Assembly: GCA_963277665.1 (NCBI GenBank)
Contig: OY728137.1
Location: 1,173,686,670-1,173,750,669, forward strand
DNA: 64,000 bases
Direction: 5' to 3'
From: Viscum album
Taxonomy: Eukaryota > Streptophyta > Magnoliopsida > Santalales > Viscaceae
The position numbers were made by a program, and so were the translations under genes. Below the pieces are notes generated by a model. It was not told the DNA's origin. It ran no database searches and worked only from the letters and a program-made list of their open reading frames with translations. Of this stretch, positions 1 to 10,593 are shown piece after piece; the first letter of the stretch is position 1, and each line of letters begins with the position of its first letter.

Positions 1-224
1 ACGCGTCTTTAAGTGGTTTGCCGTTTTTTTCGGGGGATCTTGTTTTGGATGGTGCGGATGCGTCCAACGTCCGTTTTGAGCACAGTCAGTGGCGTTGGAA
101 CCCTGGAACCGAGGCGGAGCTTTCCAGGGTGGTTTCAAGCATTGAGGTTGAAGTTGAGGTACGGGCCGCACGTCCTGTCTTTCGAGCTGTGTGTAGCGTT
201 TTGTAACTTTTTCATCGGACGTCC

Positions 225-840
225 GTTTGGGGTGTGCAAGTAGTCATTTTTGGGTTTTTTTCCGAGAGAATCGTGTTGGCGTAGTCTTCCCACTTTAATT
301 CTGCACGATGGTGCGGGGCCCACAAGGGACGTTTGGGAGTCAACGGTGATTTTCCATCTCTATCACTGGGAGACCGTTTGGGACAAGTGAATAGTCCACC
401 TTGTGTTCTTTTTCGAGAGGATCGTAAAGGCACGATCCGTTTGTTGTGTGCCGGGACCGGGATGCGGCTCCCACGTAGCACCGCTTGTGTGCGGTGCACC
501 GAAATGCATCTTTTTCTCTAGATATCCATTCCACTCATGTGAGTAGTCCTTTTGTTGTGTTTTCCTGAGGGGATCGCAATGGTGTGATGCACCCGACTGT
601 TTTTGGGGCTGAGGCTCGGGATCACGTGACGCTGTTCGGGCGTGAGGCGGTATTGGTGACTTTTTCGTTAGATATCCGTCTGAGGTGAGTAAGTAGTCAA
701 TCTTGTGTGTTTTTTCACAAGTATTACAACGGTATGATCCGTTTGGTTGTGCGGGGCCTCTTGCACGAGCTTATTAAATGCGGAAATATGAAGGTGCCCC
801 GGTGGCAGTTCTTCTACTGTGTTTGTAGCGGACCCTTGGC
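225..840. repeat. Degenerate ~150-bp tandem repeat, about four units
   Basis: A recurring string of the form GTGAGTAGTC..TTGTGT followed by TTTTTCGAGAGGATCG starts near 238, 387, 540 and 688, giving a spacing of about 150 bp. Later parts of the units (GATCCGTTTGTTGTG, GCGGGGCC, TAGATATCC) also recur. Units are diverged, so this is an old array inside the GC-rich block. Confidence 0.6.
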
Positions 841-1158
841 GTGTGATCGCGCACTCTTGGGAGAGTGATATAAATGGTTCATAAGATGTGGTTGGTCGTG
901 ACTGGGACTTTGAGGCGGAGTTGTTGCATTCAAGCCTTCACGTTGATTGTTGGGTGCCGTGTGCACGTTAGCCTTTGGGCTGGAGATGTGATATACTCTC
1001 AGAGTACGGGAATGCTTGGAGGTACATGTGCTTGTTTGTACCTGAGAACATTTGTGCGCTTGGTTGGGGTTGACTTGGGGCCACACGTCATGTGGGACCC
1101 ATGTTCGTGCTGTGCTCTGCTTTACGTACTTTGACCTCTCGTGACGTAGAGGGTCCCT

Positions 1159-1300
1159 CTGTGCTCATTTGTTTGACTAGCAGGGTGGAGTTTTCCCCTG
1201 GCTCTGTGCTCGATGGTTTTGACCAGCAGGGTTGAGTGGTCTCCCCCTGGTATCGTTCTCAATGGTTTGGCCAACAGAGATGGGTTGTTCCTCTGTTTCT
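1159..1300. repeat. Degenerate ~50-bp tandem repeat, three units
   Basis: Three adjacent units share a CTGTGCTC..TGGTTT..CCAGCAGGG..GAGTGGT..CCCCTGG pattern, beginning near 1159, 1203 and 1252. It is another small array in the GC-rich block and shares the CCAGCAGGG word with arrays further downstream. Confidence 0.55.
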
Positions 1301-1567
1301 TTAGCTGTGAGGGGTTTCAGTATCATGCCCTTTCACTGGACCGCGACACCATTTGCAACTACGGGTGTTCGTATAGTGTGAGTGTTTCCCCCTCTTTCTA
1401 AGATGAGTTGACTCGGTCCGCTTCGACAGTGACTCAACGGTTTGGAGGGTGATCGTGTTGTGAGGCCTGGGGGGAGTTTCTCCCATTGCTTTGTGTTCCC
1501 TGGTAGAGTTCTTGTGGATTCGTTGTGACCAACACTTTACGCGGGCACTGATCCTCTACCCAAGAGG

Positions 1568-1705
1568 TTGTTTCCAGTAGGGCTAAGGTTGTTACCAGCA
1601 GAGTTGAGGTTGTATCGAGCAGGGCTCGCCAGTGGATTACCATCCAGCAGGGATGGCCAGTACAATAGTGTTCACCGAGCAGTGCCATCCAGTAGGGATG
1701 GCCAG
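1568..1705. repeat. Short repeats built on a CCAGCAGGG word
   Basis: Three units of about 21-22 bp (GGTTGT..CCAGCAGGGCT) run from about 1568 to 1630. They are followed by two copies of CCATCCAGCAGGGATGGCCAG-like sequence about 46 bp apart (near 1638 and 1684). CCATCC/GGATGG inside the second type is self-complementary. Confidence 0.55.
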
Positions 1706-1719
1706 AGCAGTTCCGGGCT

Positions 1720-1965
1720 TACCTCGATCTAGGCTGGCCAGTGGTCCCCGATGCCGGTATTACCTCCAGGTGGGCTGGGCAGTGGTCCCCGATGTCGGGC
1801 TTACCTCCAGCTGGGCTGGGTAGTGGTACCCGATGCCGAGCTTACCTCCAGCTGGGCTGGGCAGTGGTCCCCGATGTCGGTCTTACCTCCAGTTGGGCTG
1901 GACAGTGGTCCCCGATGCCGGGTTACCTCCAGCTGGTCTAGGTAGTGGTCCCGTCGCTGACTTTA
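1720..1965. repeat. 41-bp tandem repeat, about six units
   Basis: TACCTCCAG (TACCTCG in the first unit) starts at 1720, 1761, 1802, 1843, 1884 and 1924, a period of 41 bp with one 40-bp step. Each unit carries GGGCTGGGCAGTGGTCCCCG followed by ATGCCGG. Because 41 is not a multiple of three, the repeat peptide appears in turn in all three forward frames, so the overlapping open frames here are repeat artefacts rather than genes. Confidence 0.85.
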
Positions 1966-2279
1966 GCCGGGTCACCCTCCAGTGGATTACCCTATTACGA
2001 GACTGGGCAGTGTGGCACCCGTCGACTCTTTCCAGGTATCCCTGTAGTGGGAACCCATAGACTTCTAGGGACCCTTCAGTGGGGCTGGGCAGGGGGCCGC
2101 CTGTCAACTTTGAGCAGACCTCTCGACTGCGGGGCAGTGACGTGGTGTGGTTGGACGTTCCCCCAGAACTCTCAAGTACGAGGAGCTTTTCCCCCACTGA
2201 GACGCGTCCTTGTGACGTGACCTAAAACTGTGCGGGTGAGTCAGTGCCACCAAAAGTGGATAGTGTCGAGGTGCGGTGG

Positions 2280-2284
2280 TTTAA
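2280..2284. repeat. Left target-site duplication TTTAA
   Basis: TTTAA directly precedes the 5' LTR and is repeated exactly at 14431-14435 directly after the 3' LTR. A 5-bp duplication is standard for Ty3/gypsy integration. Confidence 0.9.
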
Positions 2285-3654
2285 TGTAACACCCCAAGCT
2301 TCTACGGTACACTTCTCTTTGAATAATGCAATAGCGTGTGTTGTACACAACATCGAGTTCTAACACACCATAACCAATCAAACTAGCCGTTATAAATAGT
2401 AATACCCACTTTTTGAAATTTATAAATTTTATTTTTCAAAATGGACTTCATTTTTGGATTCAGAATATCGAAATTAGCCTAGGGTGATTTTTTGGTATTT
2501 TTCTGAAAAACATCATTTTTTGATGAATAGTGAAACCACTAAGTGGTAGTTAAAAAAATGATTTTTTCATAAAACATAATTTTACCACTTCTGTGATTGG
2601 AATTTAAAAAATTCAAGAGACATGGTTAATATCAAGGAATAAAATTTAGTTCATTGAGATGAAAATAATTTTTGATGAATAGTAACTTTTTACTTTTATT
2701 TACCACGGTTAAAAGTAAATAGGGCAATTAAGGGTAAAAATGATATTAATATTACCCTAACACATGTACTAATTCTATTGGATAATATTAATTCGACCAA
2801 AAACAACCTTAGGAATAAAATATTATCATTTAGGTCCACTTGGATTAGATTAGGACATTTATTATTATTTAATTCAAAGAAGAGTTAAAAGAGTTAAAAT
2901 CAAAGTTTATTTACTAAATAATTTTTAATATAGGGTTATACATAAGATAAATTCTATTGTAAATATTAATTATAAATTTTAAAAGATTTCCTACATAATG
3001 GAATTTTATTAATAATTTTTAGACATTAAATAATTTAATTTATTTATGACCCAATGATGATGCAGTAATTACCATAATAGTAAACAATTAAAATAATTCA
3101 TATTATAAATACCCAAATAAATATAATTTGATACTTTTTATGAATTAAACTAATTTTCTAGGTTAATATGACATGTTAGAAATGATTTAATTAACTTTGT
3201 TCGAAGTAATAATTTTGTTATAAGTTTCACAAAAATCAATTTTCCAAATAGTGTCAAAATTGACGTAAATGAGTGTTTAAAATTAAATATTATATTATTA
3301 ATTTATATTCAATTCCTAAAAATATAATATTCGTCCAAGAGACTTATATCATGATAGGTGTATCATTAATGGACCACTTGGGGGTCTCTTGGAGGTATAA
3401 AGTAATTTTATTAACTATATAATATAAAAATACAAAGTGACATGGTAAGTGTCAAACTAATTAACTAAGAGTTAAAAATAAAAGATAAGGTTAATATAAT
3501 GACCCAAACCCAACTAAATTTCATTGGTTGAGTGGTTTTTGACCCATAACCACCTTAAACTTTAAATAATCCACTTTGTATCCATTAGAAACCGATTATG
3601 AATTTATTATAAAATAATATTTCTAGCTTTTCCAAAGGTGCCCCTCACCCCTCT

Positions 3655-3662
3655 TATAAAAG
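3655..3662 (+). promoter_or_regulatory. LTR TATA box (TATAAAAG)
   Basis: TATAAAAG follows a C-rich stretch (GGTGCCCCTCACCCCTCT) and precedes another pyrimidine-rich stretch. This is the expected layout of the U3/R boundary, so transcription probably starts about 30 bp downstream. The same box is at 12234-12241 in the 3' LTR, and in reverse at 40100-40107 and 24394-24401 in related LTRs. Confidence 0.7.
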
Positions 3663-3998
3663 GGCACTCCCCCTTCTCATTAATTAACACCTTCAAAGCC
3701 ATTTGGCTCGGCCAAACTCTGACCAAATACTCTCTCATCTTCCCTCACTTCATCCTAGAGGCCTTCATTTAGTCAGAAAGACAACCTAAGGAGCTCTTTT
3801 GATCAAATCAAAAGGGAGAACCCAAAGAAGAGGTAATGATTTCACCACCCTTTTTCAAGTTCCTTTCTTCTTCCACTTATTCTTTCCTTGTTATTACCAT
3901 TAGAAAATAATAACTCCAGTATCTTATATATACTGTGATGTTATTATAAATATGGTACAACCATATTCAGTATTCTATTCATCCTTTTAATAACATGT

Positions 3999-4043
3999 CA
4001 CCATACGTGCGTACGTACGGCTTACCGTCTCCACGTCGTGGTG
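3999..4043 (+). other. CpG-rich hairpin module, copy 1 (5' LTR)
   Basis: Core CGTACGTACGG..TACCGTCTC is flanked by arms CACCA-T-ACGTG (3999-4009) and CACGT-CG-TGGTG (4032-4043), which pair with a small internal loop. It lies 344 bp downstream of the TATA box, so in the predicted leader RNA. Its dense CpG content stands out in an AT-rich LTR. Confidence 0.6.
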
Positions 4044-4192
4044 TAATTGTTATTCAATAAATTATTATTTGGATGGGTATAATAATGATGTGTAATTCAT
4101 GTAAATAATAAATATAACATGATAATGATTATGTATATATGATATACCATCCAATTATATATTATTTTAATATCAAAAGAATGATATTGTCG

Positions 4193-4235
4193 CTCATGCG
4201 TACGTACGGACTACCGTCTCCACGAACGCGATGAG
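4193..4235 (+). other. CpG-rich hairpin module, copy 2 (5' LTR)
   Basis: It has the same core as copy 1 but different arms: CTCATGCGT (4193-4201) pairs with ACGC-G-ATGAG (4226-4235) with one bulged G. It begins 194 bp after copy 1. Confidence 0.6.
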
Positions 4236-5254
4236 ATTCATTCTCAATCATATCCATTCAAGTATAATTCTCATTTGATGATTAATAATAGTATCTATGG
4301 ACTTGATATCATTCTGTATATGATTAATATACAACCTATCCATGAAAAACATGGCTTATATAATAAAACATATAAAATAAAACGAGTAAGTTAACACTCG
4401 AAACAATGATAATACTAAGATATTATTAACAAATTAATGTTAAAAGATCATATATGAAATCATATTAATGTATATGATTCTTGTATAATTTAATAATTAT
4501 TATTTCAACATTATAAATGATTTTAACCTACCCTCAACCAAGGAAAAGTACAAGGTAAGGGTTTATTTCGCAATCTCTTCATTATCTGAGGTTGTTTATA
4601 CGTAATAATCTACTGGGATCTCTTTATCATCCACATCCATGTTTCTTAAAAATGCATTTCAAAACATTTTTACTATTCACAAGAATTTGGGTTAAATTCA
4701 TTTGTACCCTTGTTTGAATTTTTATAAGAGGTTTATAAAGGAATCTTTCCATCATTTTCCAAACAAGGTGCTTTTTAACCTTTTTTACAGAATTAAGGTA
4801 AGAATGTTATTTTTAACTTATACGGCAGGTGCGACTATTTTCCACCGTTATAAAATTGTCAAAGCTTCCCTTACAAGATTATAAGAATATTTTCAAAGAA
4901 AATGTTTTAATTTATAAATATATGACTCTTAAATGATTTCAAAATAGAAAGAGATATTTCTCTAAAAAGAGTTTTGATTTCATCTATGTGAACATCCTTT
5001 GATGGATTTTATGCTTATTTGAAGTTGATTTATTATGATACAAAACTTATATATTTTATTGAAGGTTTTGTGATATGTTTGACTGTGGATGGGTTATTTT
5101 TATACCATTCATGGTTTATGGATGAAGTATTTTCATTTCATATGCTAGTTTTAATACGAATGTTTATGTTATGTTTAAACCTTTTCATATGGGAATGAAT
5201 TGGACTTAATATGTGACGGGTGGAGACCGCTATAGCTCCTCGATGCATCAGTAG

Positions 5255-5330
5255 GTCTCATGAGACAAACTAGTGTCTTGGCACAAGGCCTTGGAAAAAT
5301 CTTATTTGTAGTCTTGGCACAAGGCCTTGG
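5255..5330 (+). repeat. 12-bp palindrome and 20-bp direct doublet in the LTR
   Basis: GTCTCATGAGAC (5255-5266) is a perfect palindrome. It is followed by two exact copies of GTCTTGGCACAAGGCCTTGG at 5275-5294 and 5311-5330, 36 bp apart. Each copy contains the palindrome CAAGGCCTTG. The 3' LTR carries the same arrangement near 13835-13905, with the second copy mutated. A related palindrome survives near 38480 in the solo LTR. Confidence 0.7.
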
Positions 5331-5855
5331 CTATGTGGTTATGATAGTCTGGAATTATGCATTCCATCATTATGAAAGTGGTTATTGATATTGCATGTGA
5401 TTATTCAATTAGTATAATATCCATGTGAATAAGTAAATGGCATTATTTCATTTTATTTTTTCCATACTATGTTGAAGTTAAAGTTTAAAAGCCTTTTGTT
5501 TTAGTTATACATTCCCTAAAATGTTTATTCTTATTTATGAAAGTTTCCGCTATATTTTTATCCTTACTGGGCATTTGAGCTCACCCCTTTTCTATGTTTT
5601 ATTTTTACTAGGATGTGATGAAGTAAATTATGAATGACCTATAGGTATAGTATGAGGGCATAAGAGTGTAGACTATGGAGACTATGTTGTTGTAGTTTTC
5701 ATTTTTATGTTGTAATGTAAAAATTTATGAATATATCTAGTGTTTCCAAGGATACAAAAGTAATCGGTCTTTCGAGATTTGATCTTTCTTGTGATCATGA
5801 AAATGTTATGTAATAATGCACCGGCTCTAGGTAACTGGGGTCGGGGCATTACAAT

Positions 5856-5866
5856 TGGTTTTAGAG
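5856..5866 (+). other. Degenerate primer-binding site
   Basis: TGGTTTTAGAG begins three bases after the end of the 5' LTR. It matches TGGTATCAGAG, the usual plant complement to the initiator-Met tRNA 3' end, at 9 of 11 positions. Confidence 0.7.
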
Positions 5867-6353
5867 TAAGTTTAGTACAAACCTTGGAAGCTAGATTTAG
5901 ATTAACTCTTATTAGAGCACATAGATTTAAGATGGACTTTGAGGATTAGTATAGAAGAACTTCCTAGAATTTTTGTATTGTAGAGATTTTGTGAGTTTTC
6001 CAAGCAATACATCCCGGTCTGGATATGTGCAGGTAGAGGCAGCTCTGGAATAGATGTACCTAGGGGTAAAACCCGAAAACACCGCTTTGAGCTAGACTCG
6101 AACGGGAACTGGTGCACGACAACGGGCCTTGCTTCACTCTTGGTTACGACACTCCCCGGGGATATGCTTAGGATAAATCTCATTTTCTTTACAAATCATT
6201 ATGAAGGGTTTATGAGTATATACTTCCTCAAAAAAATATTTTTATGATTATGGATAATATCCATAAATAGTTAAATTTCTGTTAAGTGTTTTATAAGTAT
6301 GGAATTATGTATTTTGATTCATAAACTGATCTAGTTTATTCCATTGTCTAGAA
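5867..6353 (+). other. Untranslated leader of the Tekay-like element
   Basis: It lies between the primer-binding site and the first gag ATG. A minus-strand open frame at 5902-6183 has no recognisable domain and I do not regard it as a gene. Confidence 0.5.
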
Positions 6354-7400
6354 ATGGCACCTAGTGGAAGAAATGGAAACCGTATCAATGCACACACTCC
6401 ATGTAGGGATTTCCCTCCTGCTCAAGATAATTATAGTGGAACTAGTGATGCAACTGGTGCCAATCAGCTAATCACCATACCAGGACAACTCACTCAGGTT
6501 ATGAATAATAACCTTACCCGTATGGAGCACCCTGATCTGCAGCGTGGAGGATCTATGTTATATCGCTTTATGAGGCAACAACCACCAACTTTCAATGGGA
6601 GGACAAATCCCTTAGTAGCTGAGCAATGGATAAATTCTCTAGAGAAAATATTTCAGGCTTTGGGGAGTAGTGAAAGGGAAAAAGTTATCATGGAAGTTTA
6701 CCGCCTCACCGGAGATGCTGATCAATGGTGGTCATTGATTCAAAACACGAAGGAAGATGATGAAGTATCAAATATGGAATAGAGGGAGTTCAAAGATCTA
6801 TTTTTAGAAAAATACGTTCCTTGTGACCATCGAGCAGATATGGAAAGACAATTTCTGAGTCTGAGACAATAGGAGGATGAGAATGTCGCAAAGTATGAGG
6901 CTAAATTTACAAGGTTAGCAAGGTATGCTGGAGATTATATACGTAACCCAAGAAGTAAGATTGATCGTTTATTTGATGGGTTAAAACCATTTCTCCATCG
7001 AGCATTAGTCTCCCAATCATTCTCGTCGTATGAAGACATTGTCTCATGTGCTATCAAGACAGAGAAAGAATTCTCAAAGTCTTATGACTTTAAAGAAAAT
7101 CAAGAGAAGAAGAGATATGCTGATCAATCTGGGAATGGAAATAAAGGGAAGAACGGAAAAGTTGAATATCCATACTGCAGTAAATGTGGGAAGAAACACC
7201 CTAGTACTTGCTTAAAAGGAACGGGAGTCTGTTACAAGTGTGGTGAAAAGGCCACCAAGCTCATGATTGCAAGGGGAAGAAGGAAGCTACCGATGTTCAA
7301 TGCTACAATTTCATGGAGATGGGACATTATGCAAATGAATGTCCTAAGCGTCAGGGGAAATTACCTCAGAAAAGGCCAAGGGATCAAGGCCAAGCTTATG
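6354..7400 (+). pseudogene. Decayed gag (capsid and zinc-knuckle nucleocapsid)
   Basis: The reading frame starts at the ATG at 6354, about 490 bp after the primer-binding site. A capsid region with RQQPPTFNGRTNPLVAEQW is typical of chromovirus Gag, which packages the element RNA. An in-frame TAG at 6780 replaces an expected Trp codon (..MEW-REF..), and another TAG near 6870 replaces Gln, both G-to-A or C-to-T changes. The frame then runs on to zinc knuckles: YCSKCGKKHPSTC, then CYKCGEK where one base is missing near 7250 and shifts the frame, then a third knuckle (..MGHYANEC) whose second Cys is now Phe. Confidence 0.9.
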
Positions 7401-7858
7401 CTATCACTACTGCTGAGGTAGAAGCTCCGAAAGACATGGTGACAGGTAATTTAATGGTTTCCTCAAGTTTAGAAAATGCATTATTTGATTCTGGATCATC
7501 GCATTGTTTTATATCTTCCCAGTTTGCTAAGAAAATTAGATATTTCCAATTTGATTTAACAAGGGAGTTTTCAGTTAAAACTCTTAAGGGAAGTATCATT
7601 GCAACAAATTTTTGTGAATCAGTCCCCATTAGAGCTCATAAATGTTCTTTATCCGCTGATCTCATCTTCATACCTATGATTGAGTTTGATATAATCCTCG
7701 GTATGGATTGGATTTTGGATCATGATGCGAAGATTTATTATAAGAATAAGAAGGTTACGATTTTTGATGATGATGATAAGGAACACCTTATCTTTAGAGC
7801 AGAATCTTCACCACCTAATTCTTATCTAGATCCACCCCCAGTAGCTCAACTAGATTAA
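7401..7858 (+). pseudogene. Aspartic protease domain
   Basis: It continues the frame shared with the last zinc knuckle (open 7313-7858). ALFDSGSSHCFIS contains the active-site triad DSG (residues 59-61 of that segment), and IILGMDWI is the conserved flap-distal motif of retroviral-type proteases. The domain itself has no stop. The stop at 7856 comes in the linker to reverse transcriptase, where the family is normally open. Confidence 0.9.
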
Positions 7859-9261
7859 ATTATTGGGGAGGAAGAGAATGAAATGACTGTTGGTGAGGAA
7901 AGGAATGTTCAAATAGAGGATGTACCTATTGTGAAAGAATATGTAGATGTGTTTCTGGAAGATTTACCTGGACATCCTCCAGAACGATAAGTTGAGTTTT
8001 CCATTGATTTAATTCATGGATCAAGGCCTATATCGAAGACCTCTTATAGAATGGCCACTTTAGAATTAGTTGAACTAAAGAAACAACTAGAGGAATTGAT
8101 TAATAAGAGATTTATTCGCCCTAGTGTTTCTCCATGGGGAGCCCCTGTTATTTTTGTTAAAAAGAAAGATGGATCTATGAGGTTATGTATCGACTACATG
8201 GAGATCAATTCTATAATAATAAAGAACAAGTATCCCCTACTTCACATTGATGATTTATTTGACCAACTGAATGAAGCTCAATACTTTTCAAAGATTGACC
8301 TTCGATCTGGATACCATCAGTTGTGTGTGAAGAAGGAAGACATTCCAAAGACAGCATTTCAAACCAGGTACGGGCATTACGAATTTACAGTAATACCTTT
8401 TGGATTGACTTATGAACCCTCTGTATTCATGGATCTGATTAATAGAGTTTTCAAGGAATATCTCGATGAATTTTTGGTGGTATTTATTGATGATATCTTG
8501 GTATACTCAAAAATCTACGAAGATCATGAAAATCAATTGTGCATTATCCTAAATACTATGAGAAGACATGAATTATATGGGAAGTTTAGCAAGTGTGAAT
8601 TCTGGCTTCATGAGATTTCTTTTCTGGGCCATATTGTCTCTAAATATGGAATCTCTGTTGATCCTTCTAAGACCAAGGAAATCCAAGAATGTCCATCACC
8701 TACGAGTATAACTGAGGTACATACTTTTATTGGTTTGGCAGGTTATTATCGACGTTTTGTCCAGAATTTTGCCCGATTGGCTAACCCATTAACGAAGATC
8801 ACACGTAAAGGGGTTAAATTTGTTTGAAAAAAAGAGTGTGAAGAATATTTCGAAGAACTTAAGAGAAGATTAGTCAATGCTCCTATATTGAGTCTACCAT
8901 CGGGGAATAATGGGTTCGTTATTTATAGTGATGCATCGAAGAAAGGACTTGGTTGTGTTCTTATGCAGAATGATATGGTTATTGCCTATGCATCACGATA
9001 GTTGAAAATTCATGAACAAAACTATCCTACTCATGATATAGAGTTGGTAGTGGTGATCTTTGCTTTAAAGATATGAAGGCACTACCTCTATGATGAAAAA
9101 TGTGAGGTTTATACTGATCACAAGAGTTTGAAGTATATTTTCTCACAAAAAAACTCAACATGAGGCAAAAGAGATGGCTTGAATTACTCAAGGATTATGA
9201 TTGCACGATACACTACCACCCGGGGAAAGAAAACAAGGTGGAATATGCTTTGAGAAGAAAA
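7859..9261 (+). pseudogene. Reverse transcriptase and RNase H
   Basis: In frame with the protease, apart from stops near 7988 and 8824 (W-to-TGA). RT motifs include [33 protein letters not shown] and the catalytic FIDDILVYS (Asp at residues 83, 147 and 148 of the 8051 open segment); the last matches the gypsy consensus. RNase H follows with IYSDASKKGLG and TDHKSLKYIF. Further stops sit near 8999 (Gln to TAG) and 9074 (Trp to TGA). A one-base loss in the A run at 9147-9153 shifts the frame before HYHPGKENKV. The catalytic residues are intact although the frame is broken. Confidence 0.92.
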
Positions 9262-10593
9262 GACCATGGAGTTTTGAACAATATGAGAATTGAAAGGGAT
9301 CCAATTTTCATAGATCTAGTGAAGATAGACATGGGAATAACCAGGGAAGGTGAAACATCAATGCTTTTTCAAATGGTTGCAAAACCATCTTTACTAGAAA
9401 GGATTAAGAGTTCTCAGACCGATGATGAAGAATTTCAAAATAAGATTAAAGCTTTGAATGATGGGAGATTGAGAGACTTTGTGTATGAAGAAGGAATTTT
9501 GAAATTAGGGAAGAGGATTTGTGTTCCCGATATACCTGATCTAAAAAGGGAATTGCTGGATGATGCTCATAGTTCCAATTTTTCTATACACCCTGGGAGC
9601 ACCAAAATGTATAGAGATTTGAAGGAACATTTTTGGTGGGACAACATGAAGAGGGAGATTGCTGATTTTATGTCAAGATGTATGGTTTGTCAACAAGTGA
9701 AAGCTGGAAGGCAACAACCTGGAGGAGTCATGCAACCTCTTCCCATACCGGAGTGGAAATGGGACAATATTACGATGGACTTTGTCATGGGGATACCAAA
9801 GAATCCTAGGAGGAATGATGAAATATGGGTCATTGTTGATCGTCTTACCAAGTCAGCACGTTTTCTTGCTATAAGGGAAGATTTATCACTTAAACGACTA
9901 GCAAGACTATATATTAATGAAGTTATGAGACTTCATGGATTACCCCTATCGATTGTTTCTGATCATGATCCCCGTTTTACTTAAAGATTATAGAAAATTC
10001 TCCAGAAAGCCTTGGATACTGAACTTCATTTGAGCACTGCCTACCACCCTCAAACAGATGGACAATCAGAATGAACTATTCAAACCTTAGAAGACACATT
10101 GAGATCCTACTCACTTGACTTTCAGGGTATGTGGGAACAATATTTACCTCTGGTAGAATTTTATTATAACAATAGCTTCCATTCGAGTATTCATATGGCA
10201 CCATATGAAGCATTATACGGAAAGAGATGTCTCACACCAACCTGTTGGGATGAAATTGGTGAAACAAAACTTGTAGGCCCAGAACTAGTGGAGGAAACAA
10301 TGGAAAAGGTGAAGGTAATCCAAAACCATATCAAAGCAGCTCAAAGTAGGCAGAAGAGCTATGCTGATAATCGAAGGAAGGATTTGGAATTTCAAGTCAG
10401 TGATCATGTTTTCCTGAAGGTATCTCCATTGAGGGGATTCATACATTTTGGTAAGAAAGGTAAATTGAGTCCCAGGTACATCGGACCTTTCGAAATTCTA
10501 GAACGAATTGGGGCTATAGCTTACCGATTGGAAATGCCGCTAAGTCTCTCCAAAGTTCACGATGTGTTCCACGTATCTCTGTTGAGGAAATAA
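9262..10593 (+). pseudogene. Integrase
   Basis: The zinc-binding HHCC motif is complete: His at residues 137 and 144 and Cys at 174 and 177 of the segment opening at 9160 (SIHPGSTKM and RCMVCQQVKAGRQQPGG). Catalytic Asp are in ITMDFVMGIP (residue 207) and SIVSDHDPRF (268). The third acidic residue follows QTDGQSE, where the next codon is TGA in place of Arg (CGA). Two more stops sit at 9982 and near 9991. The C-terminal part (ARLNYF-type GPFEILERIG and KVHDVFHVSLLRK) is open to a TAA at 10591. Confidence 0.92.

Larger units (their letters stand above)
1..2279. other. GC-rich LTR-like block, left part
   Basis: This stretch is far richer in G+C and CpG than the rest of the window and has no convincing coding sequence; the open frames in it are short and overlap in several frames because of internal repeats. 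It is interrupted at 2280 by the Tekay-like insertion and resumes at 14436. The rejoined block ends at 15441 with a GGGTCGGGTCATGACA-type end, which resembles the 3' end of plant gypsy LTRs. I infer that it is part of a very long LTR (over 3.2 kb in the window) of an unidentified retrotransposon. A GC-rich satellite-like block is the alternative. Confidence 0.5.
2285..5853 (+). repeat. 5' LTR of the Tekay-like element
   Basis: It starts TGTAACACCCC at 2285 and ends GGGGCATTACA at 5853. It matches 10864-14430 along its whole length with scattered substitutions and small indels. It contains a TATA box, two hairpin modules and a palindrome plus 20-bp doublet near its 3' end. The length of about 3.57 kb is long for a plant gypsy LTR. 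Confidence 0.95.

Noticed and set aside
1741..2060. Overlapping forward open frames giving a Leu/Pro/Gly-rich repeat protein
   Set aside because: The same peptide appears in three frames because the DNA is a 41-bp tandem repeat. There is no start context or domain, and it lies in an LTR-like block.
5902..6183. Minus-strand 93-codon open frame in the Tekay leader
   Set aside because: It lies antisense in the untranslated leader between primer site and gag, with no domain.
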